Below are positions 33,451 to 44,800 of a stretch of DNA of 64,000 nt, in pieces (within the stretch, counting starts at the first letter, position 1; the number at the start of each line of letters is the position of its first letter). A program made the translations under genes and the position numbers. This DNA is from Eutreptiella sp. 'Long Island Sound 2002'. Lineage: Eukaryota > Euglenozoa > Euglenophyceae > Eutreptiales > Eutreptiaceae. The notes under the pieces were generated by a model, which did not search any database, was not told the DNA's origin, and saw only the letters and a program-made list of their open reading frames with translations. The stretch spans positions 62,965,355 through 63,029,354 of the forward strand of contig OZ038384.1 of NCBI GenBank assembly GCA_964036045.1, in the 5' to 3' direction.

Positions 33451-36377
33451 GAACAAGCGGGGGAAAGATGCACGAGGTGGGGTCGCACGGATGCTCAGAT
33501 GAGAACGGGGAGGACCAGGAGCACAAAGGCAAAAAGACCATTCAAAGGCGGAGAAGGAGAAAACCATGAAAACACGGGAGCAACGGCGCCAGCGCCGGCC
33601 GCTAGGCTCCGTTTTTGTGGGCCAAGCCCCACAAAAACGTCGCCTAGCGGGTGCTGCCTCTTCCCTCTTGCACAATATGGTTGCCCCGTTAGCAGAAAAG
33701 GTTTGCCAGATGGGCAGCAAGTATACATGCCAAATATGGCGAAAAAAATGGCAAAAAACTGCCAAAAAACGCGTAAAATTGACCGTAAATCATCAAAAAG
33801 GTAACTGACTTGGCCAATTAGGTTGCTTTTCCGACGTTTTGGCCCGAGCCGGTCATTTTAAGGGGCTACAACATGATGTAGCTTCGCAAGCAAGAGCCAA
33901 TACGGAATTCAGCCCCAAATTTTCGGAGACTGCCCGAAAAACTGCTTAAAACAGTCCTAATTCACCAAAACGACCATCATCGGCCAAAAGGAAGAAAAGT
34001 CGCGTTCTTAGAATTCCATTGCGATCATTTTAAGGGGCTGTATTTCGGGGTTTTGAGAAGGGCTGTCTTCCAGGGGGGGGGGGTCGCGTAACGTAGTAGT
34101 TGGTCACTGCTTCTGGCGCGGGGTCAGGGGCCCCCAACACCCCGACCCCCACAGAAGCCAGCCCCCTGCGGGGGGGATTTGAACAAGCGGGGGGAAATTG
34201 CACGAGGTGGGGTCGCACGGGTGCTCAGTTGAGAACGGGGAGGACAAGGAGCACAAAGGCAAAAAGACCATTCAACGGCGGAGAAGGAGAAAACCATGAA
34301 AACACGGGAGCAACGGCGCCAGCGCCGGCCGCTAGGCTCCGTTTTTGTGGGCCAAGCCCCACAAAAACGTAGCCTAGCGGGTGCTGCCTCCTGCCTTTTG
34401 CACAATATGGTTGCCCTATGGGCACAAAAGGCTTGCCAGATGGGCAGCAAGTATACATGCCAAATATGGCGAAAAAAATGGAGGAAAAGTGCCAAAAAAC
34501 GCACAAAATTGACCGTAAATCATCGAAACGGCACCAGATTTGGCCAATGAGGTTGCTTTTCTGGCGTTTTGGCCCGAGACGGTCATTTTAAGGGGCTACA
34601 ACATGATGTAACTTCGCAAGCAGGAGCCAATACAGAATTCAGCCCCAAATTTTTGGAGACTGCCCAAAAAACTGCTTAAAACGGTCCTAATTCACCAAAA
34701 CGACAATCATCGGCCAAAAAGAAGAAAAGTCGCGTTCTTAGAATTCCATTGCGATCATTTTAAGGGGCTGCATTGCAGGGTTTTGAGAAGGGCTGTCTTC
34801 CAGGGGGGGGGGGTGGCGTAACGTAGTAGTTGGTCACTGCTTCTGGCGCGGGGTCAGGGGCCCCCAACACCCCGACCCCCACAGAAGCCAGCCCCCTGCG
34901 GGGGGGATTTGAACAAGCGGGGGGAAATTGCACGAGGTGGGGTCGCACGGGTGCTCAGATGAGAACGGGGAGGACAAGGAGCACAAAGGCAAAAAGACCT
35001 TTCAAAGGCGGAGAAGGAGAAAACCATGAAAACACGGGAGCAGCGGCGCCAGCGCCGGCCGCTAGGCTCCGTTTTTGTGGGCCAAGCCCCACAAAAACGT
35101 AGCCTAGCGGGTGCTGCTTCGTGCCTCTTGCACAATATCGTTGCACCATTGGCAAAAAAGGCTTGCCAGATGGGCAGCAAGTATACATGCCAAATACGGC
35201 GAAAAAAATGGCAAAAAACTGCCAAAAAACGCACAAAATTGACTGTAAATCATCGAAACCGCAACAGATTTGGCCAATGAGGTTGCTTTTCTGACGTTTT
35301 GGCCCGAGCCGGTCATTTTAAGGGGCTACAACATGATGTAACTTCGCAAGCATAAGCCAATAAAGAATTCAGCCCCAAATTTTCGGAGACTGCCCGAAAA
35401 GCTGCTTAAAACGGTCCTAATTCACCAAAACGACCATTATCGGCCAAATAGAGGAAAAGTCGCATTCTTAGAATTCCATTGCGATCATTTTAAGGGGCTG
35501 TATTGCAGGGTTTTGAGGAGGGCTGTCTTCCAGGGGGGGGGGGTCGCGTAACGTAGTAGTTGGTCACTGCTTCTGGCGCGGGGTCAGGGGCCCCCAACAC
35601 CCCGACCCCCACAGAAGCCAGCCCCCTGCGGGGGGGATTTGAACAAGCGGGGGGAAATTGCACGAGGTGGGGTCGCACGGGTGCTCAGATGAGAACGGGG
35701 AGGACAAGGAGCACAAAGGCAAAAAGACCATTCAAAGGCGGAGAAGGAGAAAACCATGAAAACACGGGAGCAACGGCGCCAGCGCCGGCCGCTAGGCTCC
35801 GTTTTTGTGGGCCAAGCCCCACAAAAACGTAGCCTAGCGGGTGCTGCCTCTTGCCTCTTGCACAATATCGTTGCACCATTGGCAAAAAAGGCTTGCCAGA
35901 TGGGCAGCAAGTATACATGCCAAATATGGCGAAAAAAATGGCAAAAAACTGCCAAAAAACGCACAAAATTGACTGTAAATCATCGAAACCGCACCAGATT
36001 TGGCCAATGAGGTTGCTTTTCCGACGTTTTGGCCCGAGCCGGTCATTTTAAGGGGCTACAACATGATGTAACTTCGCAAGCATAAGCCAATAAAGAATTC
36101 AGCCCCAAATTTTCGGAGACTGCCCGAAAAGCTGCTTAAAACGGTCCTAATTCACCAAAACGACCATTATCGGCCAAATGGAGGAAAAGTCGCATTCTTA
36201 AAATTCCATTGCGATCATTTTAAGGGGCTGCATTGCAGGGTTTTGAGGAGGCCTGTCTTCCAGGGGGGGGGGGTCGCGTAACGTAGTAGTTGGTCACTGC
36301 TTCTGGCGCGGGGTCAGGGGCCCCCAACACCCCGACCCCCACAGAAGCCAGCCCCCTGCGGGGGGGATTTGAACAAG
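33451..36377 (+). repeat. array block 2
   Basis: Junctions at 33451, 34181, 34911, 35641 and 36371, all exactly 730 bp apart. The last three units are close to identical, indicating recent duplication. The unit after 33451 is nearly identical to the one after 30845. Confidence 0.85.
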
Positions 36378-37121
36378 GGGATGAAGGCGGTGGTCTAGAG
36401 TGTGGGAAATTTGGGCATGTTGTTTTTTGAGCTGACACGTACCATGGAAAGCCCTTTGTTTCTGTGTATGTTCGGGGAAAATAGTTTGGGGAAAATATGT
36501 TGAAAGGGACGCTCGGGACATGTGTAGCCCGGCATTGGGGCCAAATATGTTGAGAGCAATGTAGGATGCGATTTGTGGTGAGTGATGGCTTGTGTGCCAA
36601 ACGCAGTGGTGCCATAAATTTTGAAACCTTTGCGTAGCAAGGTACTAGGGGCGTAGGTTCCCTTGTCGTACCCCTCAAGGTAGGCCATAGGGTGGGTGAT
36701 ACCTTTGCCCAAAAAGCAACGGATAACTCTTGTGGCAAGCAACAAATGTTGCCTAGCAACAATGTTAGTCATCACTATTTGCCAATTTAAACCTCTTGTG
36801 AATACACATGCTGGATGGTCACCAAAAACTTGCACCTAACAGCCAACCGGAAAACAATGCAACGGAGTGTCAACGAATTTGAAAACCCTATTACCCCCAA
36901 CAATTGGCACACAAATGTGCCTCGCCCATTCTCTTCCAACCAACCCCGCCCCCACGATGTGTGTCCAGCTTGCTATTTGCCGGCAGTCTGGCCCCCACGT
37001 TCCTCAGCGGACAGTAGCATGGCTCATATCCGCCTCGGCTACTTACCCCCCCCCCTCCCCCCAGCGATGCAACCCCCCCCCCACTCAAGCAATTTCCTGA
37101 GCTAAGTGAGCCGGTGCGTGA

Positions 37122-37156
37122 GTGGATGCGATGGTGCTATGCACCATCGCATCCAC
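37122..37156. repeat. perfect 16-bp hairpin with 3-base loop
   Basis: 37122-37137 is complementary to 37141-37156 with only TAT between them. The arm is GTGGATGCGATGGTGC. Confidence 0.95.
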
Positions 37157-37835
37157 CCCCATACGCAATGCGTTTCAAAACAAAAACCCAAATTCCTTTC
37201 ATTAAACTGTTTATTTCCGCACTCATATGGCTTGATTCTTTCTTCTACATCACCAAACCACCTTTTCCCAGGCTTACTGCCATATCCTCACCACATCAGG
37301 TTTCTTTGTGTGTCTCTGTTTCTCTCAGGTTGTAAGCAGTGGAGGCTGTTTTCTTTGTGCTGTGTCTTGCTGCCTCTCAGGTTGCAAGGAGCGGAGGGAG
37401 GCAGCTTGCTTTGTGTTGTGGTTTTGTGCTTTGTCTCACCCTGCCGTTGCAGTCACGTGGTCAATTTTTGCTTTGGTGGTGGTGGTTTTTGGTTTTGGTT
37501 GGGGGGCTCCGGTGTTTGGTGGTTTTGGTTATTTTGGTGGCTTGGGTGGTTGTTAGCTTTCATGGTGTGTTTGTGGTTGGTGGTTTGGGTTGTGGGACTT
37601 GTTGGTGGATTGGGGTCTCTGGCTTTGGCTTTGGTGGCAGTTAGTGATTTGGGCCTTAGGTGAGAGGATCAGTGGGTTTTCCAACAAAAGAAAAATTTTC
37701 TGGAGGAACAAATTTTGTTTGTTGCCGCCTACGTTTTCTCCATTGAAACGGTGTTCTCCGAAATGTTTGCAAGAGAGGGAGAGACAAATGACACATGGCA
37801 CACACCTGCCAGACAAATGGCAGACACAACACACA

Positions 37836-38175
37836 AAATGACAAGGACCACGATGGAAAGGCAAGCACAGATTGCACAGGCAAATGAGAGCGCAGTTGGA
37901 AAGGCAAGCACAGATTGCACAGGCAAATGAGAGCGCAGTCGCAAAGGCAGGAGCCACAGCAAGAGTGACAGTGACACAAATGGCAGACAGGTTGCACAGG
38001 CAAATGAGAGCGCAGTCGCAAAGGCAAGCCACAGCAAGAGTGACAGTCACACAAATGGCAGACAGGTTGCACAGACAAATGAGAGCGCAGTCGCAAAGGC
38101 AGGAGCCACAGCAAGAGTGACAGTGACGCAAGTGGCAGACAGGTTGCACAGGCAAATGAGAGCAAGAGTGACAGT
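37836..38175 (+). repeat. 75-77-bp minisatellite
   Basis: CAAATGAGAGCGCAGT-type sequence occurs at 37881, 37924, 38001, 38076 and 38153. After the first interval of 43 bp the spacings are 77, 75 and 77 bp. Confidence 0.85.
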
Positions 38176-38258
38176 GGCAAATGGCAACGCAAATGGCAGA
38201 CAGGACCGCGAGGGAGATGCACAGGAAAAAGAGAGTGTAGTTGCAAATGCAAAGGTCA

Positions 38259-38812
38259 CAGCCCACTGCAACAAAAGACACACACACTGCACGCTGACAC
38301 AAAAGACACATACAGAGCGCACCGACACACAAATCACACAAAAAAACGGCGCGCTGACACTCAAGTGGCACACAACCAGCGCGCTGACACACAGTCGAGA
38401 CAATCATTGCGCGCTGACACACACATGACACAAGCACAGCGCGCTGACACACAAGTTACACACACATTGCGCGCTGACACACGCATGGCACACACACAGT
38501 GCACCGACACAGAAATGGCACACACACAGTGCACTGCCACACAAATGACAGACACACACAGCGCGCTGACACATGACACGCGCCAACACACAAAAGACAC
38601 ACACCCAGCGCTCGCCGGACACACAGTGACACCCAGCGCGAGCGGGACACACGAACACACACCCAGCGCGCGCCGCAAACACACTATCCCACACCCAGCG
38701 CGCGCCGGACACACCATCACACACCCAGCGCACGGCAAACACACCATCACACACCCAGCGCGCGGCGAACACACCATCACACACCCAGCGCGCGCCGGAC
38801 ACACAATCACAC
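38259..38812 (+). repeat. 30-bp minisatellite, two variants in succession
   Basis: GCGCTGACAC-type units recur every 30 bp (38289, 38319, 38349, 38379, 38409, 38439, 38469, 38499, 38529). After an irregular stretch, CACCCAGCG-type units follow, also 30 bp apart (38602 to 38782). The 30-bp length keeps one frame open as 10-residue repeats on each strand, but there is no other sign of a gene. Confidence 0.9.
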
Positions 38813-41800
38813 GCGGCGTAAACTCCAACACGAAACCAAACCCAAACCGGGCACACACAAGCAAGCTCCCGCGAACCAACCAAGCAGGGCGCGGATTGCA
38901 GGCAAGCATGCACGTGCAAAACCAAACTCCACCTGCAAGGTCAACCTTGTACGGCTCCTTCCGCAGGCCGCAGTGCCCATGTCACAGTCGCAGCTCCAAA
39001 ATCCTGCAGCACCACAGCAGCTCAGCTCAGCCTCGGAAGCCCAGCACTGCAGACACCAGGCACAGAAATAGGCACGACAGAAGGGCAACGACGACCTGAC
39101 GTTCAGAGGTTTTGTCCATACCCGGTCTCATTCAAAACTCAAAGGTTTGGTCCATACTCAAGTCTCATTCTAAACTCAAATTCTGAGGTGAACCAGAATT
39201 TGCCAACCAGAAGTCATTGAAGTGCTGCGAGTTCGCGCCCAATCCAGCAGCGCTGTCGCCAGTGCTACCAAATAATTAATCCTATGATTCGATTTTTTAC
39301 AATTTCAGCCTTGATATCAACACATAACATCATTGTGCATATGAACTTTGGTCGCGCATCCTTAAATCCGATCCCTACACATACAGGAATTCTTGGATCC
39401 TTGGTTACAAACTACCAACTTCAAGGGCTCCTAACTATTTAAAACGACCATAGATGACAAAAACGAAGATGCACAGCATGATCGCCACATCGAGGCGGTC
39501 ATTTTGAGGGGTAAGGGTGTAGGGGTGATAGAACCGGAATTTTGACGTTAGGGGGTTCCCTATTATAGGGGGTTGGAGGTGGCCTGTGACTTGTGCGGAG
39601 GGGGCCCCTCCCCCTCTCCGCGCATGTGGCAAGGCGGGCCGGAGGGCCCAGATTGAACAAGCGGGGGGAAATTGCACGAGATGGGGTCGCACGGGTGCTC
39701 AGATGAGAACGGGGAGGACAAGGAGCACAAAGGCAAAAAGACCATTCAAAGGCGGAGAAGGAGAAAACCATGAAAATACGGGAGCAACGGCGCCAGCGCC
39801 GGCCGCTAGGCTCCGTTTTTGTGGGCCCAAGCCCCACAAAAACGTAGCCTAGCGGGAGCTGCCTCCTGCCTTTTGCACAATATGGTTGCCCTATTGGCAG
39901 AAAAGGGTTGCCAGATGGGCAGCAAGTATACATGCCAAATATGGCAAAAAACTGCCAAAAAACGCACAAAATTGACCGTAAATCGTCAAAACGGCACCTG
40001 ATTGGGCCAATGAGGTTGCTTTTCTGGCGTTTTGGCCCGAGCCGGTCATTTTAAGGGGCTACAACATGATGTAACTTCGCAAGTAAGAGCCAATACGGAA
40101 TTCAGCCCCAAATTTCCGGAGACTGCCCGAAAAACTGCTTAAAACGGTCCTAATTCACCAAAACGACCATCGTCGGCCAAAAAAAAGAAAAGTCGCGTTC
40201 TTAGAATTCCATTGCGATCATTTTAAGGGGCTGCATTGCAGGGTTTTGAGAAGGGCTGTCTTCCAGGGGGGGGGGGTGGCGTAACGTAGTAGTTGGTCAC
40301 TGCTTCTGGCGCGGGGTCAGGGGCCCCCAACACCCCGACCCCCACAGAAGCCAGCCCCCTGCGGGGGGGATTTGAACAAGCGGGGGGAAATTGCACGAGA
40401 TGGGGTCGCACGGGTGCTCAGATGAGAACGGGGAGGACAAGGAGCACAAAGGCAAAAAGACCATTCAAAGGCGGAGAAGGAGAAAACCATGAAAACACGG
40501 GAGCAACGGCGCCAGCGCCGGCCGCTAGGCTCCGTTTTTGTGGGCCAAGCCCCACAAAAACGAAGCCTAGCGGGTGCTGCTTCGTGCCTCTTGCACAATA
40601 TGGTTGCACCATTGGCAAAAAAGGCTTGCTAGATGGGCAGCAAGTATACATGCCAAATATGGCGGAAAAAATGGCAGAAAACTGCCAAAAAACGCACAAA
40701 ATTGACGGTAAATCATCAAAAAGGCACCTGATTTGGCCAATTAGGTTGCTTTTCTGACGTTTTGGCCCGAGCCGGTCATTTTAAGGGGCTACAACATGAT
40801 GTAACTTCGCAAGCAAAAGCCAATACGGAATTCAGCCCCAAATTTTCGGAGACTGCCCGAAAAACTGCTTAAAACGGTCCTAATTCACCAAAACGACCAT
40901 CGTCGGCCAAAGAGAAGAAGAGTCGCGTTCTTAGAATTCGATTGCGATCATTTTAAGGGGCTGCATTGCAGGGTTTTGAGAAGGGCTGTCTTCCAGGGGG
41001 GGGGGGTGGCGTAACGTAGTAGTTGGTCACTGCTTCTGGCGCGGGGTCAGGGGCCCCCAACACCCCGACCCCCACAGAAGCCAGCCCCCTGCGGGGGGGA
41101 ATTGAACAAGCGGGGGAAAGATGCACGAGGTGGGGTCGCACGGGTGCTCAGATGAGAACGGGGAGGACAAGGAGCACAAAGGCAAAAAGACCATTGAAAG
41201 GCGGAGAAGGAGAAAACCATGAAAACACGGGAGCAGCGGCGCCAGCGCCGGCCGCTAGGCTCCGTCTTTGTGGGCCAAGCCCCACAAAAACGTAGCGTAG
41301 CGGGAGCTGCCTCCTGCCTTTTGCACAATATTGTTGCCCTATTGGCAGAAAAGGATTGCCAGATGGGTTGCAAGTATACATGCCAAATATGGCGAAAAAA
41401 ATGGCAGAAAACTGCCAAAAAACGCTCAAAATTGACCCTAAATCATGGAAACGGCACCAGATTTGCCCAATGAGGTTGCTTTTCTGACGTTTTGGCCCGA
41501 GCTGGTCATTTTAAGGGGCTACAACATGATTTAACTTTGCAAGCAAGAGCCAATACGGAATTCAGCCCCAAATTTTCGGAGACTGCCTGAAAAACTGCTT
41601 AAAACAGTCCTAATTCACCAAAACGACCATCGTCGGCCAAAAATAAAAAAAGGTGCGTTCTTAGAATTCGATTGCGATCATTTTAAGGGGCTGCATGGAA
41701 GGGGTTTGAGAAGGGCTGTCTTCCAGGGGGGGGGGGGTGGCGTAACATAGTAGTTGGTCACTGCTTCTGGCGCGGGGTAAGGGGCCCCCAACACCCCGAC

Positions 41801-44800
41801 CCCCACAGAAGCCAGCCCCCTGCGGGGGGGATTTGAACAAGTGCGGGAAAGTTGCACCAGATGGGGTCGCACGGGTGTTCAGATGAGAAAGGGGAGGACA
41901 AGGAACACAAAGGCAAAAGAGCATTCAAAGGCGGAGAAGGAGAAAACCATGAAAACACGGGAGCAACGGCGCCAGCGCCGGCCGCTAGGCTCCGTTTTTC
42001 TGGGCCAAGCCCCACAAAAACGTAGCCTAGCGGGAGCTGCCTCCTGCCTTTTGCACAATATTGTTGCCCTATTGGCAGAAAAGGATTGCCAGATGGGCAG
42101 CAAGTATACATGCCAAATATGGCGAAAAAAATGGCAAAAAACTGCCAAAAAACGCTCAAAATTGACCCTAAATCATCGAAACGGCACCCAATTTGGCCAA
42201 TTAGGTTGCTTTTCTGACGTTTTGGCCCGAGCCGGTCATTTTAAGGGGCTACAACATGATGTAACTTTGCAAACAAGAGCCAATACGGAATTCAGCCCCA
42301 AATTTTCGGAGACTGCCTGAAAAACTGCTTAAAACGGTCCTAATTCACCAAAACGACCATCGTCGGCCAAAAATAAGAAAAGTTGCGTTCTTAGAATTCG
42401 ATAGCGATCATTTTAAGGGGCTACATGGAAGGGGTTTGGGAAGGGCTCTCTTCCAGGGGGGGGGGGTGGCGTAACGTAGTAGTTGGTCACTGCTTCTAGG
42501 CGGGGTCAGGGGCCCCCAACACCCCGACCCCCACAGAAGCCAGCCCCCTGCGGGGGGGATTTGAACAAGCGGGGGAAAGTTGCACGAGGTGGGGTCGCAC
42601 GGGTGTTCAGATGAGAATGGAAGGACAAGGAACACAAAGGCAAAAAGACCATTCAAAGGCGGAGAAGGAAAAACCATGAAAACACGGGATCAACGGTGCC
42701 AGCGCCGGCCGCTAGGCTCCGTTTTTGTGGGCCAAGCCCCACAAAAACGGAGCCTAGCGGGTGCTGCCTCATGCCTCTTGCATAATATGGTTGCCCCGTC
42801 CGCGGAAAAGGCTTGCCAGATGGGCAGCAAGTATACATGCCAAATATGGCGAAAAATATGGCAAAAAACTGCCAAAAAAAGATCAAAATTGACCGTAAAT
42901 CATCCAAACTGCACTAGATTTCGCCAATGAGGTTGCTTTTCCGACGTTTTGGCCCGAGCCAGTCATTTTAAGGGGCTACAACATGATGTAACTTCGCAAG
43001 CATAAGCCAATACGGAATTCGGCCCCAAATTTCAAGAGACTGCCCGAAAAACCGCTTAAAACGGTCCTAATTCACCAAAACAACCATCATCGGCCAAAAA
43101 GGCGAAAAGTTGCGTTCTTGAAATTCGATTGCGATCATTTTAAGGGGCTGCATGGAAGGGGTTTGAAAAGGGCTGTCTTCCAGGGGGGGGGGGGGGTGGC
43201 GTAACGTAGTAGTTGGTCACTGCTTCTGGCGCGGGGTCAGGGGCCCCCAACACCCCGACCCCCACAGAACCCAGCCCCCTGCGGGGGAGAATTGAACAAG
43301 CTGGGGAAAGTTGCACGAGAGGGGGTCGCACGGCAACGGTTTGCATGACAACGGAGGACAAAGAACACAAAGGCAAAAAGAACCATGCAGAAGCGGAGAA
43401 GAAGAAAACCATGAAAAAACGGGCTCAACGGTGCAAGCGCCGGCCGCTAGGCTTCGTTTTTGTGGGCCAAGCCCCACAAAAACGGAGCCTAGCGGATTCT
43501 GCCTAATGCTTCTTGCCCGCTATGGCTGCCCCATGGGCCAAAAAGCCTTGTCAGATGGGCAGCAAGTATACATGCCAAATATGGCAAAAATATGGCAAAA
43601 AACTGCCAAAAAATGCACAAAATTGGCCGTCAATCATCAAAACATGACCAATTTCAGCCAACGGGAGTGTTTTTCTGACGTTTGGGCACGAGGCGGTCAT
43701 TTTGAGGGGCTGTAACATGGCCCAAATTCGCATACAGCAGCCACTACAAAATTCAGCCCCAAATGTGCGGAGACTGCCCGAAAAACCGCTTAAAACGCTG
43801 CTAACTCACCAAAACGACCATCGTGGGCTAAGAAAGGGAAAAGTCGCGTTCTTAGAATTCAATTTCGAACATTTTAAGGGGTAGCATGGTAGGACTTTGG
43901 AGGCCTCTGGATTTTACCCCGGGGGTCGCGTAACGTACGGTATGGACCTTGTTTTCGATGGGGCGTCAGGGGCCCCACACCCCGACGCTCACCAGAAAAC
44001 AGCCCCCAGGGGGGGGGATTGAACAAGCGGGGAGAAATTGCACGAGGTGGGGTCGCACGGGTGCTCAGATGACAACGGGGAGGACAAGGAGCACAAAGGC
44101 AAAAAGACCATTCAAAGGCGGAGAAGGAGAAAACCATGAAAACACGGGAGCAACGGCGCCAGCGCCGGCCGCTAGGCTCCGTTTTTGTGGGCCAAGCCCC
44201 ACAAAAACGAAGCCTAGCGGGTGCTGCTTCATGCCTATTGCACAATATGGTTGCACCATTGGCAAAAAAAGCTTGCCAGATGGGCAGCAAGTATACATGC
44301 CAAATATGGCGAAAAAAATGGCAAAAAACTGCCAAAAAACGCACAAAATTGACCGTTAATCATCGAAACGGCACCCGATTTGGCCAATTAGGTTGCTTTT
44401 CTGACGTTTTGGCCCGAGCCGGTCATTTTAAGGGGCTACAACATGATGTAAGTTTGCAAGCATAAGCCAATACGGAATTCAGCCCCAAATTTTCGGAGAC
44501 TGCCCAAAAAACTGCTTAAGACGGTCCTAATTCACCAAAACGACCATCGTCGGCCAAAAAGAAGAAGAGTGGCGTTCTTAGAATTCGATTGCGATCATTT
44601 TAAGGGGCTGCATGGAAGGGGTTTGAAAAGGGCTGTCTTCCAGGGGGGGGGGTGGCGTAACGTAGTAGTTGGTCACTGCTTCTGGCGCGGGGTCAGGGGC
44701 CCCCAACACCCCGACCCCCACAGAAGCCAGCCCCCTGCGGGGGGGATTTGAACAAGCTGGAGAAAGTTGCACGAGAGGGGGTCGTACGGCAACGGTTTGC

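Larger units (their letters stand above)
36378..39654 (+). other. second long segment between junctions, 3.3 kb
   Basis: Sequence unlike the standard units runs from the junction at 36371 to that at 39655. It ends with a CATTTTGAGGGG block at about 39500, a unique terminal module, two GC-rich palindromes (about 39596-39648) and GATTGAACAAG. It contains a perfect hairpin, two minisatellites and no supported gene. Long open frames (for example 37553-38452 minus and 38365-39099 plus) are created by the in-frame repeats. Confidence 0.6.

Noticed and set aside
37553-38452. Cys-rich minus-strand ORF of 299 codons
   Set aside because: Generated by in-frame 75-77-bp and 30-bp minisatellites; it has no ordinary-composition part.
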